Of a DNA stretch of 61,307 nucleotides, positions 16,852-26,386 are shown piece by piece; the stretch's first letter is position 1, and every line of letters starts with the position of its first letter. The notes beneath the pieces are model-generated. The model worked only from the letters and a program-made list of their open reading frames with translations, did no database searches and was not told the origin of the DNA. Source of the stretch: Bacteroidota bacterium (GTDB taxonomy: Bacteria > Bacteroidota > Ignavibacteria > SZUA-365). Position numbers and translations under genes: made by a program. Location of the stretch: positions 1 through 61,307 of the forward strand of contig JACZJN010000036.1 of assembly GCA_014860565.1 (NCBI GenBank). The letters run 5' to 3'.

Positions 16852-18516
16852 TTAGCGCACTGAGGTCGGTCGCAGATTCAGTGCGTAATCGAGAACGGTG
16901 TCCTTCCCATCGAGAAAATCCTTGTACTTCTGCGAGACCGCGTAATCCGGAACGACACCTGTCTTGGGATTCATCCCGCTCACGGCCGTGGCGAACGATT
17001 CCGTGGGAATGAGCTGCAGCAGCCTTGTGTGGGACAGATGCAGTTCGTGCGCCGCGGCGTTGCAAACGTAGGTGCCGCCCGTCTCGGAACCGATCATGAT
17101 CCCGATGCCGTGCGATTTCAGCAGCGCGCACAGATGCGCGGCGGTGGAAAAATTGCTGCCGTCTATCAGCACAATCAGCGAATCGCGATACTGCAGCTGA
17201 GAGACGGGGACGGGATCCGCAAGTTCGGCGTACTTGCCGTATTTCTGGGAAAAGTAGGGAACAGGATGTCTGGCCAGATGGGAAAACAGTGCGGCGGCAC
17301 AGAACGGATCGCCCCCGTCATTGCCGCGCAGGTCGAGAACAAGTTTGTGGATGCCTCGTCCCAATATCACGCGGAAGCAGCTGTCGAGGAACGCCTCGAA
17401 CATGGGAACGCGGTCGTAGTAGGAAAAGCTGGTGATGCCGAGCACCGCCGCGCGATCGTTCTCGCGAATGTCAAAAAGCAGTTGCGGAGCGACGAATATT
17501 TTCGCGCGGACCTGATCGATGTCCGTCGACCGCAGCACTGCATTGGCCGAAGTTTTGCGTCCCGGCAGCGCGTATTTCACCGAATACGCGGTGGGAAAAC
17601 CGTATGTTCGCGCATATAACATGGGGAACCGCCGCTCGACCTGCACGACGCGAAAATTGTGATTGAAAGCGTCCGCCGTATAGAGATCCGCAAGTTCATT
17701 GATCACTTCGCGCATGGAACGCCCGTTGATTTCGAGCACGATGCTGCCGATGGGGACGTCCTGGTCACTGCCGTAGTAGCCCACCACCACCGGGTCGCCA
17801 TCCATCACTCGAATGCGGAGCGGAAACAGGGCGTCACCTGCGTACGTCCAGTACGCCTCCGACATCCAGAGGCTGGTATGCCCGCAGCCTACGGCAGCGG
17901 AGATCGGGGCGATGACGCGATAGAACTCGAACGGCTGCATCGGTTTATCGAGCAGTGCTCCCTGCCGCTCGAACAAAGCGTCGAGCACGGGTTTGCCGGT
18001 ATGTGTATACAGACAGCAATGTTTCGTCTCGAGGGCTTGTCGGAGTTGGGCGAAATCGGCCCGCAGCTCGTGGACCGGAAACATCACGGGCATTCCGACT
18101 GCTGCGAGATCATAACGATCGATAATGAAATTTCCCTTCGGCACGTTCTGGGGATTCCCCGTGAGAAGCAAACGGCGGTTTCCGAACGGCTGGTTTGCAG
18201 GTTCCGGCTGCCATTCCCAGAATACGCTTCCATCCGATTTCAGAACAAGATACTTGTATTCCGCACTGCTCCCGGCCTCGCCGTGAAGGGTGAATTCGCC
18301 CTTGTACGTCCCGTCACCGTCATCGTCCCGAAGTTCGAAACGGTCGCCTTCCCAGCCGGAAAACGTGCCACGGAGAATGACACGATCGCCTTTCGACGGG
18401 GTGAAGAGCTCCCAATCCAGAGCATCTTCCATGTTTACGCTGAAAAAGATGTCGTTTTGCGCTTGTGCTTCCCCTCCTGTGCAGAGGAGCAGGAAAAGAA
18501 TGATCATCCACCGCAT
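16852..18516 (-). CDS. Secreted S41-family peptidase with N-terminal glycogen-binding-like domain
   Basis: A 554-residue protein with a signal peptide ending about residue 19 (GEAQA). Residues ~22-125 resemble a starch/glycogen-binding fold (VILRGTFSGWEGD, FTLHGEAGSSAEYKYLVL). Residues ~225-275 look like a PDZ segment (PIGSIVLEINGRSM). Residues ~340-535 form the S41 tail-specific protease domain, with VLDLRGNDGG near 393-402 and the expected nucleophile S457 in SNFSTAAH, followed by GSETGG. Minus strand, convergent with the gene ending at 16805 and 46 bases from it. Substrate unknown. Confidence 0.85.
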   Translation of the reverse strand: MRWMIILFLLLCTGGEAQAQNDIFFSVNMEDALDWELFTPSKGDRVILRGTFSGWEGDRFELRDDDGDGTYKGEFTLHGEAGSSAEYKYLVLKSDGSVFWEWQPEPANQPFGNRRLLLTGNPQNVPKGNFIIDRYDLAAVGMPVMFPVHELRADFAQLRQALETKHCCLYTHTGKPVLDALFERQGALLDKPMQPFEFYRVIAPISAAVGCGHTSLWMSEAYWTYAGDALFPLRIRVMDGDPVVVGYYGSDQDVPIGSIVLEINGRSMREVINELADLYTADAFNHNFRVVQVERRFPMLYARTYGFPTAYSVKYALPGRKTSANAVLRSTDIDQVRAKIFVAPQLLFDIRENDRAAVLGITSFSYYDRVPMFEAFLDSCFRVILGRGIHKLVLDLRGNDGGDPFCAAALFSHLARHPVPYFSQKYGKYAELADPVPVSQLQYRDSLIVLIDGSNFSTAAHLCALLKSHGIGIMIGSETGGTYVCNAAAHELHLSHTRLLQLIPTESFATAVSGMNPKTGVVPDYAVSQKYKDFLDGKDTVLDYALNLRPTSVR

Positions 18517-18678
18517 GGCAATGCCTCCGGTTACTCATGGGTGCGGGGGAGCGTTCGCTTTCCTCGCGAATCAAATGGATATGACAGAGTAAAAGATAAC
18601 AGTATCCGGGAAGGAGTCAAGAGGGAAATGAAGTCGCGGGGAGAGGAGTGGAATGCGTCAGAAACCGATGTGCCGATC

Positions 18679-19029
18679 TTATGCGCCGGCGTCTCGAATG
18701 AAGTGCGGCATATCGGCGGGGAGTTCGATGGAAAGTTCGACGATCCCAGCAAAGAGGCCATCTTCGAACCAGGGCATCTGCGCGATCAGTTTTTTTCTTC
18801 CGGTTTTCTCTATGGTGTAGATGTTGCTGCAGTGCTCTCGAAGGAGGCCGGCGAGCTTGCCGCGGGAGGGTTCGGGGTGACAATCGAGCACGTTGCTACC
18901 GATGAGATCGGCTCCGCCGTCGGCGGCAAAAGTCGCGATCGATTTCTGGTTCATGAAGAGAATGATCCCGTCAGCATCACAAACGGTGATGGCGCCGGGA
19001 AATTCGCGGGTCCAATCCGGAATGCTCAT
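18679..19029 (-). CDS. Small PAS-domain protein
   Basis: A 116-residue single-domain protein. It opens with FPGAITVCDADGIILFMNQKS, the usual first strands of a PAS domain, then GSNVLDCHPEP, and closes with strands KKLIAQMPWFEDGLFAGIVELSIEL. Nothing else is attached, so it would act in trans as a sensor or cofactor-binding subunit. It starts 17 bases after the 626-residue gene 19047-20927 and is probably co-transcribed with it. No obvious ribosome site; translation may depend on the upstream gene. Confidence 0.7.
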   Translation of the reverse strand: MSIPDWTREFPGAITVCDADGIILFMNQKSIATFAADGGADLIGSNVLDCHPEPSRGKLAGLLREHCSNIYTIEKTGRKKLIAQMPWFEDGLFAGIVELSIELPADMPHFIRDAGA

Positions 19030-19046
19030 GGGCGCGTATCCGGGAA

Positions 19047-20927
19047 TCAGAGAACGGGGACGGAAGCGGATTCCGGCATTTCTTCGAATATCGCAAAGGG
19101 AGAGAGCTCCGTCAGACGCGCTTCGAGCAGTTCGAGTTCGTGGCGCATGCGAAGCAGCATGTGTTCCGATTCCTCCCGGATATCAGGGATCAGGCCCCGA
19201 TAATACTCAATGCCGTCCATGAGATTCTCGTGGAAGGTATGCAGCAGCGTGCGTGCCTTGCTCTGCAGCGAGTCCACCGCCGTATGCAGGCCTTCCATGT
19301 GCTTTTCGAGCAGACGCTGGTAAAAATCGATGTACAGCTGAAGTTCCTTTATGAACATGTTCGGACGGTCTGGATCGCTCATCAGATTCATGCGGCCATA
19401 GATGTGGTCGATCATTTCGCGGAGCGTGACGATGCTGGAAAAATACGCCAGGTTGGGCCCCGGACACACAGAGACGGCCTTGCTCAGCTTGGGTATTTCG
19501 ATGTTGTTGACCGTCAGCGCACTTACCGTGAGACCTTCGCACAGGCACGCTTTCCCCGTGGCGGCGTCGTAGGCATCGCGATATTCCGCGGTGTGCTCCA
19601 GATGTCGTTCACGAAGCGTCGCAATTTTCTTTTTCAGAAAGGTGATCGATGCCGTGCAGATCGGTTTTTCGGAAAGCTCGGTATTAAGCGAAAGGAATTT
19701 CTTTACACAGGCACTGCCCGGCTTGCCGGCTTCGATCAGGCCTTGCTTCTCGAGATCCTTACTGTTGCCGCGCAGGTTATTAAAAGGCACTCCGAGGGGG
19801 GAAATTTCACTCAGGTAGAGATCGTCTTCTTTTGCGACGCGCAGTTTCTCCAGCGTCTCGGGATCAACATTCATGACCTCCGGCACGAGAAGGAAGGGAC
19901 TGCCCCAGCCAACGGAACTCACGGCATAGCGACGGAGGAGGAACTCGTGCTCACGCACCGTGCCAACCCCGCCTTGCACGGTGACATCGATGCGCATGTC
20001 GTCAGCGTCGACATTCGACCCTCGCTCCCTCATGGCAGTGGCGAAAAGCGCCCGCTGCTCAGCGAGTAGCTCTTCGCGTCGGGTGAGAAATTCTTCGAGA
20101 ATCGGACCGAGCAGGTACCCGTCTGTTGCAAACGCGTGCCCACCGCAGTTGAGCCCGGATTCGATGCGATACTCTGAAATCCAGAGACCTTTCTTCGCCA
20201 TGAATTTGCCCTGGATCATGGCGGAACGGAAATCACTGACTTTGATCGTAATGCGTTTCTTCAGGTATCCCTTCTCGTCGGGAAAGAAATCATCGAACTG
20301 GCCGCAATAGCTGTATAGACGCGGGTTCATTCCCGCCGAGAGTACCACCGCGCTGTCAAGATCACTCAACGCGAATCCACGGAGCGAAGCGTGCGCATCA
20401 TTGAATTCGTTTGGCAGGACCACGCCTTCACGCGTCCTGTTCGCCTTGTCCACTTTTGTCATGATGTTGACATCGATGGCGCCCGGTTTGATGCTCTGCC
20501 TCAGCTTCGCCTGTTTCTCTCGTTTCCGCTGCGGGTCGGGGTCCGCCAGCATCGAGATATATGCCTGTTTCAATGGGGAGCGATCAGGCAGAAGTTCAAA
20601 ATAGGTGTGCAGTTCGCTGCCGCTTTCGAAGCCACTCTCGCGCAATCTGGCAAAATCCGTATCCACAATGCGCTTGATCACATTGAGATACGCGGTGGTG
20701 CGGCGTGCACGGGCATCGTCTTCGTTGTCATGTATCGGCTCGAAATCCCAATTGTGACGCTCACTGTAATGCTTACGGAGATTCTCCAGAAGGCTGTCGT
20801 CGACGAGCGAAATGACGGATGAGATGCCGTAGCGTGCGACCTTGACAGGAGCGTCTACGGAAAAACCGACCCCGAGGACCGGAATATGGAAAGTGTGATC
20901 GGATGTATTGGGCATATGTTCTTTCAA
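19047..20927 (-). CDS. Conserved-looking 626-residue protein, possible flavin TIM barrel
   Basis: No family is recognised with confidence. The N-terminus HIPVLGVGFSVDAPVKVARYG and the later blocks PGAIDVNIMTKVD, GLNCGGHAFATDG (about residue 265) and VTVQGGVGT...SVGWGSPFLL have the order and look of FMN-dependent TIM barrels such as nitronate monooxygenase, where an x-GGH motif lines the active site and a GG-x-G-T loop holds the phosphate. This is inference only. The C-terminal ~170 residues are helical and charged with several cysteines (KACLCEGL, VCPGPN). No signal peptide, so cytoplasmic. Followed 17 bases downstream by a PAS protein. ATG 20927 or ATG 20915 (MPNTSD) could be the start. Confidence 0.6.
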   Translation of the reverse strand: MKEHMPNTSDHTFHIPVLGVGFSVDAPVKVARYGISSVISLVDDSLLENLRKHYSERHNWDFEPIHDNEDDARARRTTAYLNVIKRIVDTDFARLRESGFESGSELHTYFELLPDRSPLKQAYISMLADPDPQRKREKQAKLRQSIKPGAIDVNIMTKVDKANRTREGVVLPNEFNDAHASLRGFALSDLDSAVVLSAGMNPRLYSYCGQFDDFFPDEKGYLKKRITIKVSDFRSAMIQGKFMAKKGLWISEYRIESGLNCGGHAFATDGYLLGPILEEFLTRREELLAEQRALFATAMRERGSNVDADDMRIDVTVQGGVGTVREHEFLLRRYAVSSVGWGSPFLLVPEVMNVDPETLEKLRVAKEDDLYLSEISPLGVPFNNLRGNSKDLEKQGLIEAGKPGSACVKKFLSLNTELSEKPICTASITFLKKKIATLRERHLEHTAEYRDAYDAATGKACLCEGLTVSALTVNNIEIPKLSKAVSVCPGPNLAYFSSIVTLREMIDHIYGRMNLMSDPDRPNMFIKELQLYIDFYQRLLEKHMEGLHTAVDSLQSKARTLLHTFHENLMDGIEYYRGLIPDIREESEHMLLRMRHELELLEARLTELSPFAIFEEMPESASVPVL

Positions 20928-21008
20928 TCCATTGCAAGCAATATCGTATTAAGATACCGCGATACCGAGAAGGAACAAAGGGAAAAGCACGGTTGCATCG
21001 TGCCTCGG

Positions 21009-22496
21009 TCAGTGGATCATGCTGATGGCCTTGTTCCGAATCAACGCATATTCGATATCGTTAAAGTCCCAATTTCCGACTTCACGGAACAGTTCCTGCG
21101 CATCTGAAACGCGCCCCAGGTGCTCAAGGGCCAATGCGCGATAGAATTTCACCTGGATCAGATCGGGATTCGCCTCGTCGAAATGTTCGAGTGCATGGAC
21201 AAAGTCTTTTTGGGCAAGAAGAATCGTTCCGATGAGCAGTTCCGTGTTCTCTTTTTTCCTGGCGCTGCGGATGTCGCGGAGAAAATCAAGGGACCGGTCG
21301 GTATGCCCCATTGCAGCAACATAGTCACCGCGCTGCAGAGCCAGGCGCCCTTCCAGCAGCGCGATTTCAGATTCCGTTGTCCGCTGGTAATTCGGGGTAT
21401 TGATCTGCTGTGCAATGGCGCGCGCGTACGAGCGGTAGCGAACCAGTGCGGCTTCCGCCTGATCGAAAGCCCTGGCCTCCGTGCACATCAGAAAACGGTT
21501 GAGAGTCGTGTTCATGTACGGGAGGAAATCAACGCTCTCGTCGTATCCGAGCAGCGGCAGACTGTTGAGCAGTGCCTCATTCTCATGTAGTGCGTCTTCC
21601 AGCTGACCGGCATAAATCCACGTGAAGGTACGATAATTGGCGGCGCGTGCTTTTGCGGGGCCCGTACCCAACTCGGTCGCACGGGCGAAATCCTTGCGCG
21701 CGTCACGATACAGACCGATGAACGTCAGGGCATGACCACGCTTCACATATGCGATGTAGGAGTTATTATCCACGGTCATGGCGCGTGTGTACTCTCCGCG
21801 GGCTTCCTCGAGATGCATATCGGCACGGTAGACATCGCCGAGAAGGATGTGCGAATCAGCGACTTCCGGATACCGCAGCACATACGTCAGTGCATATCGT
21901 TCCGCTTCGTGGAGGTTACGCGGGTCTTCGAAGAGGTACGAAGTAGCGAGGGCGCGGAGTGCCGGCGCGAAAAGGCCGTTCAGGTCGATGGCCTGCTCGA
22001 GGAGTGCGCGTTCCTCGTACGTGTTTTTGTTCGCCGCCAGCATTGCCGCGTATTCGACGAGCGCTCGCGGGCTTCGCGGATACCGGTTTTTCAGGCTGCG
22101 GGCCAGCGCTGTGGACTCCGGCAAATCACTCTGTGTCTCCGCACGAAGCATGGCGATCAGCAGCTGCTCACCCTTACTGGCGGAGGAGGCGTGTCTTTCG
22201 GCGAGGTCGGCATAATGTCTCCAGTCTGCCGAAGAGGTGGCTGTTCTGGTGCGATAATAACACGCGAGAGCAAAAGTCGAATCCGAGGCGATTGCCTTGT
22301 CGAAGTGTACCGCAGCGTCGTCCAGCCGACCGACATCAAAGGCATCGCGTCCCTCAAGAAAAGATGCGCGCGCAGCGGATGATGACGTGGTGATCGGGAT
22401 ATCGCTCTCCTCACTCTCCGTCGAACCGCAGCCTGAAAAGACGACGGACGCCAGAAAAGCGAGCGATACTAAGAGCACGGCAGGGAATGGTCGCAT
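21009..22496 (-). CDS. TPR-repeat lipoprotein
   Basis: A 495-residue protein with a lipoprotein signal; the lipobox is VFSGC near residues 19-23. From about residue 40 to the end it is helical and repeats the TPR pattern (for example FLEGRDAFDVGRLDDAAVHFDKAI, ADSHILLGDVYRADMHLEEARGEYTRAM, AYVKRGHALTFIGLYRDARKDF). It likely scaffolds protein contacts in the periplasm or at a membrane face. No partner is evident. Divergent from the sensor kinase gene starting about 22784, with a 287-base region between them that must hold both promoters. Confidence 0.8.
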   Translation of the reverse strand: MRPFPAVLLVSLAFLASVVFSGCGSTESEESDIPITTSSSAARASFLEGRDAFDVGRLDDAAVHFDKAIASDSTFALACYYRTRTATSSADWRHYADLAERHASSASKGEQLLIAMLRAETQSDLPESTALARSLKNRYPRSPRALVEYAAMLAANKNTYEERALLEQAIDLNGLFAPALRALATSYLFEDPRNLHEAERYALTYVLRYPEVADSHILLGDVYRADMHLEEARGEYTRAMTVDNNSYIAYVKRGHALTFIGLYRDARKDFARATELGTGPAKARAANYRTFTWIYAGQLEDALHENEALLNSLPLLGYDESVDFLPYMNTTLNRFLMCTEARAFDQAEAALVRYRSYARAIAQQINTPNYQRTTESEIALLEGRLALQRGDYVAAMGHTDRSLDFLRDIRSARKKENTELLIGTILLAQKDFVHALEHFDEANPDLIQVKFYRALALEHLGRVSDAQELFREVGNWDFNDIEYALIRNKAISMIH

Positions 22497-22783
22497 ACTG
22501 TCCTCCGTGTTTTGCTGGAAATGCAGTTTTCCATGTCTATTATGTTTCGAGCTGATACCTTAAAATGATCAGCAACGGCCTCATTGTCAAGAGTGAATAA
22601 TCTGACCGGGAATGCGCACCGATGACGGGATCGGTGCAGAATGCGGACAGGAGCTTCTGGCCCCCGTCCTTGCTCCTGTGGGTGGAGTTCGGTAGATTCA
22701 TCGGAAACAATCCATTTGTCTGTCTTTCATGGAATGCAATTTCTCGGCAATGCTGCACCTTTGCCGAAGCACTGGAGAACGGT

Positions 22784-24439
22784 GTGCTGCGCGAACGTCC
22801 TGATATACGCATCGCTTTAATCTTCGTCATCATCGCTTCGGCATGGATATTCTTGTCTGATTCGGTCATGTTTTTGCTCTTTCCTGATATGAAGGAGATT
22901 CATACCGTCGGCACGGTCAAAGGGCTCGCATTCGTCGTCGCGACGTCACTCATACTTTTCGGCCTTCTTCGGCGCGAGCAGTCGGAACAGAAACGGAAGC
23001 AGCATGAAATCCATACTCTGAATGCGCTGCTCCAGTCCGTTCTCGAACCCATCGAGGATGTGCTGCTTGTCATTGACGGGGAATGTCGCATCCACTATCA
23101 CACAAAGGGTGCAGTGAATGTGGCGACTTCCCGGGTGTCGCTCCGTGACGGAGAATCGCTGTGGCACGCCATCGCAACCCCTTTTTCGAACGCAATCCGT
23201 CCTGGCATCGAGCAGGTCCTCGCGACAGGCGCGGATCAAACCCTTGAGTTCGAGGATGAAGAACGACGGTTGTGGTTCGCCCGCATCTACGCGATCCCCA
23301 CGGGTGCGTGTCTGCTGCTCAGGGATGTCTCACAGAGAAGGACCGAGGAACGGGCGCTCCGGCTCAGTGAGATGCGCTATCGGGCCTTGATTGATCATGC
23401 GAACGATGGTATTCTCACGATACAAGATGGCATTTTTTCTTCGTGCAATCCGAGTGCCTGCCGCATGCTCGGATATACCGAACACGATATCGTGGGCCGA
23501 TCGCCGACGGAAATCTCCCCCACGCTGCAGGCCGAAGGCGTTCCCTCCATTCTGCTGGCCAAGGAATATATGGAAAAGGCGCTCTCCGGTGCGTCGCTCG
23601 TCTTCGAATGGGTCCATACACACCGCAACGGATCCACGGTGGTGATCGAGGTGAGTCTGAACAGAATATCGCCGGAAGGTGAGGAGTTCTTGCTCTGTAT
23701 CTGGCGTGACGTTACCCTGCGCAGGCAATACGAAAATGATCTCATCGAATCCCGTTTCCGGCTGCGCGCCCTCGCCGCCCGCCTTGATGAAGTGCGGGAG
23801 GAGGAGCGCATTCGGCTTTCGCGCGAGATTCACGATGGACTTGGACAGTCGCTTACCGGACTGAAAATCGATGTTTCCCTGCTCAAACGCGCCCTGCTGC
23901 CGGAGCACCCGATTGCGGACAGTGTGGCCGAAGTCGTCACCTCGATGGAGCGCATCCTTGACGAAACCATCTCACAAACACGTCAGCTCGCACGGAAGCT
24001 CCGTCCGGGAATGCTAGAAGAGGTTGGCATATCCGAAGCCATCCGGCAATTCATGATGGAATTCCGACAGAGGAGCGGAATGACGGTCAGTCTGCAACTG
24101 TCCTCATCCTCGCTTCCCATACCGCCGCGGCAGCAACTCGCCCTGTACCGCATCACACAGGAGGCCATCACCAATATCGTTCGTCATGCCGTAGCGCGCC
24201 GCGTGGAGGTTTCGCTCGATCTGGTCGCCGGGATGGCGATGCTCGAGGTGCGCGATGACGGGAAGGGATTGTCGCCTGATGATCTCGTGAAATCTGGGTC
24301 TCTTGGCATCGTCGGCATGTGTGAACGGGCGGAACTGCTGGGCGGTTTCTGCCATATTCTTCCGCGGGACGGTGGAGGAACCGTCGTTCATGTCGAACTT
24401 CCGCTTGCAGCGGATGCGGGCCTGGCCGGAAAGCCATGA
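22784..24439 (+). CDS. PAS-domain sensor histidine kinase, NarL/DesK type
   Basis: The chosen GTG 22784 has GGAG seven to ten bases upstream and gives 551 residues; the frame is open back to 22622 but that extension looks random. Two membrane segments lie at about residues 8-29 and 43-64. A degenerate PAS (about 85-185) and a clear PAS (YRALIDHANDGILTIQDG..., about 205-325) follow. The HisKA_3 box EERIRLSREIHDGLGQS has the phosphoacceptor H350. The HATPase domain shows the N box EAITNIVRHA and G boxes RDDGKG and GSLGIVGM. It should phosphorylate the LuxR-type regulator encoded 31 bases downstream. Confidence 0.87.
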   Translation: MLRERPDIRIALIFVIIASAWIFLSDSVMFLLFPDMKEIHTVGTVKGLAFVVATSLILFGLLRREQSEQKRKQHEIHTLNALLQSVLEPIEDVLLVIDGECRIHYHTKGAVNVATSRVSLRDGESLWHAIATPFSNAIRPGIEQVLATGADQTLEFEDEERRLWFARIYAIPTGACLLLRDVSQRRTEERALRLSEMRYRALIDHANDGILTIQDGIFSSCNPSACRMLGYTEHDIVGRSPTEISPTLQAEGVPSILLAKEYMEKALSGASLVFEWVHTHRNGSTVVIEVSLNRISPEGEEFLLCIWRDVTLRRQYENDLIESRFRLRALAARLDEVREEERIRLSREIHDGLGQSLTGLKIDVSLLKRALLPEHPIADSVAEVVTSMERILDETISQTRQLARKLRPGMLEEVGISEAIRQFMMEFRQRSGMTVSLQLSSSSLPIPPRQQLALYRITQEAITNIVRHAVARRVEVSLDLVAGMAMLEVRDDGKGLSPDDLVKSGSLGIVGMCERAELLGGFCHILPRDGGGTVVHVELPLAADAGLAGKP

Positions 24440-24470
24440 TAGAAAACGTATTCTTCCATACGAGGCGTTC

Positions 24471-25100
24471 ATGATTCGCATACTGATCGCGGACGATCAT
24501 CACATCGTGCGTGAAGGACTGAAAAAGATTCTTTCTCTTGAGAACGATTTCGAAGTCGTCGGCCAGGCCTCGACGGTCGAGGAAACCATGCAACTGCTGC
24601 AGCACTTTCATCCCGATGTGCTCATACTGGATATTTCGATGCCCGGGCGCAGCGGATTGGACGCGATCCCGGATTTCCTCGCGCATTTTCCTTCGACAAA
24701 AGTTCTCGTGCTGAGCATGCATCCGGTGGAAATGCATGCAGTACGCTGCATCAAAGCCGGCGCCGCCGGGTACTTGACGAAGGATGCGGTACCTGAAGAA
24801 CTCGTGACCGCCGTACGCCGGATCCATATCGGAAGGAGGTATATCAACGCGGCGCTCGCTGAACAGCTGGCCTCACAATTGACCGCTACTTCAAATGCAC
24901 TGCCACTCGATACACTCTCCGGCCGCGAGATGGAAGTGCTTCGCCTTCTTGCAATGGGGAAAAAACCTGCCGCGATCGCCAGCGACCTTGGAGTAAGCGC
25001 TCGTACGGTCGGAACCTATCGGCAGCGTATACTTGATAAACTCGAGCTGAAATCGACGGCGGAACTGATAATCTTCGCAATAGATCAGGGCCTCGTGTAG
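24471..25100 (+). CDS. LuxR/NarL-family response regulator
   Basis: A 209-residue regulator. The receiver domain has acidic pair D8-D9 (IADDHH), phosphoacceptor D54 (LILDISMPG) and the conserved K in YLTKDA. The C-terminal helix-turn-helix runs LSGREMEVLRLLAMG ... IASDLGVSARTVGTYRQRIL. The frame extends upstream over the kinase gene, but ATG 24471 is the natural start of the receiver. It is the cognate partner of the kinase just upstream. Target genes unknown. Confidence 0.9.
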   Translation: MIRILIADDHHIVREGLKKILSLENDFEVVGQASTVEETMQLLQHFHPDVLILDISMPGRSGLDAIPDFLAHFPSTKVLVLSMHPVEMHAVRCIKAGAAGYLTKDAVPEELVTAVRRIHIGRRYINAALAEQLASQLTATSNALPLDTLSGREMEVLRLLAMGKKPAAIASDLGVSARTVGTYRQRILDKLELKSTAELIIFAIDQGLV

Positions 25101-25305
25101 CTTCCTTGCCTGCCTCCCCGATGCCGTGCACACCGGGTTCCTCACGGCATCCCACGCATCCATAGTATGCGGAATGCGTACATGGCGCTTGAATTCACCG
25201 ACATCATTTTCGTGGAATGTGCCCCGACGGAAATGCGGCGCAGGCATACGCGGCGTGCGCACCGATGGAACTATCTTGTTTCATCATAACGCATCAGGAT
25301 GAGAC

Positions 25306-25716
25306 ATGAAGGACGGCGCGCGTATCATGATCGTAGACGACTCACTGGTGGTCGGCGAGCGGCTGCAGCGGTTGCTGCTGAGCGTTCGTGAGATCGCCGC
25401 GATCGAGTTCGAGCCCAGCCTTCAGCTGGCTGCCAGTCGCCTGGTCAATTTCCCGCCAGACATTCTCATTCTCGACCATCACTTTCATGACGGCAGCGGT
25501 GAGGATCTCCTGCGCACGCAACGCGCGCAGTTGGAGAACACGCATGTGATCGTGTATTCGGCATTTGGCTCGTTGCTAAACCATGCGCGCTATCGGGCGC
25601 TCGGAGCAAAGGTCATTTTTGATAAGAGTGAATCCCCGGAAACCCTGATAGCCGTTGTTGAGTCCATCATTCGTGTCCGTTTAAAGCAATGGAAGGCCAC
25701 CGAGGTTCAAATATGA
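25306..25716 (+). CDS. Single-domain response regulator
   Basis: A 136-residue receiver without output domain: D11-D12 (IVDDS), phosphoacceptor D57 (LILDHHFHDGSG), T/S region VIVYSAFG and K in VIFDKS. AGGATGAG precedes the ATG. Its stop overlaps the ATG of the next gene by four bases (ATGA), so the two products are likely made together and may interact. It lies 205 bases after the LuxR-type regulator. Confidence 0.85.
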   Translation: MKDGARIMIVDDSLVVGERLQRLLLSVREIAAIEFEPSLQLAASRLVNFPPDILILDHHFHDGSGEDLLRTQRAQLENTHVIVYSAFGSLLNHARYRALGAKVIFDKSESPETLIAVVESIIRVRLKQWKATEVQI

Positions 25717-26132
25717 AAATCTACGATAGTGCCACGGAGTTCCAGGAGTATATCGTTCCGCCTTCCCAGAACAGCGCATCTGTGCTGCCGAGTCCCTTCG
25801 GGGAGGCCGGATTCAACCTGAAGCGCTCCGTGTTCGATTTTCTCAATACACTCAGCACGGAAACAGAAGGGAAACAGCCGGTCTGGCTGTTTGGGGAATT
25901 GCCCCCTCTGGAATGGAACTCACAGGAGATTGTCCCCCTCCTTAATGACGCGTTGCGGTTTGCGTGGAAGCGGTGTTTGGCTGGGGAATATTCGACGCTC
26001 CATGTACACTGCACCGTGCGTCAAGCATCCCTCATTCTTGAGATAGATGAGTTGTCCGATCCGGCCAAGACCGGGAATTGTTTGGTGTCCGTCGCCCTTG
26101 GCAAAGTACTGGAGCGCTCGAAGTCCGACTGA
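25713..26132 (+). CDS. Unknown protein, possible degenerate HATPase-like domain
   Basis: A 139-residue protein translationally coupled to the receiver gene (ATG 25713 overlaps its TGA; GAGG lies upstream). The second half, LLNDALRFAWKRCLAGEYSTLHVHC followed by SLILEIDELSD, resembles the N box and following strands of GHKL ATPases (N-x-x-K/R-H/F-A... then L-x-I-x-V-x-D), but no G boxes are seen. If real, it could be a phosphatase or a non-catalytic partner of the adjacent receiver. This is inference; no family is firmly recognised. Confidence 0.6.
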   Translation: MKIYDSATEFQEYIVPPSQNSASVLPSPFGEAGFNLKRSVFDFLNTLSTETEGKQPVWLFGELPPLEWNSQEIVPLLNDALRFAWKRCLAGEYSTLHVHCTVRQASLILEIDELSDPAKTGNCLVSVALGKVLERSKSD

Positions 26133-26386
26133 TAAGATAATTTTCTCCTCTCTCTCTCTCATAGTGGATCCCCGGCCTGTTCAACCCTTGCGCACCCATA
26201 CTGAACAGGCTGGGGATTCGCATTGTTACGGATTTCGCACAAGTCCGAGGCGTGAAGTGCGGATTCCGGACGCGTCCCCCTGTGGAAAACCTCGAAAAGC
26301 GACAGGATCGGCATCGGTGTCGATTGGCATGCGGTTTGCATAAGTGAGTGGCAGTAATATCTGTAACTCAAACAGGAACATAGAAA

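Noticed and set aside
17659-19203. 514-codon plus-strand frame
   Set aside because: It lies antisense to the S41 peptidase and PAS genes, both of which show clear motifs; no ribosome site.
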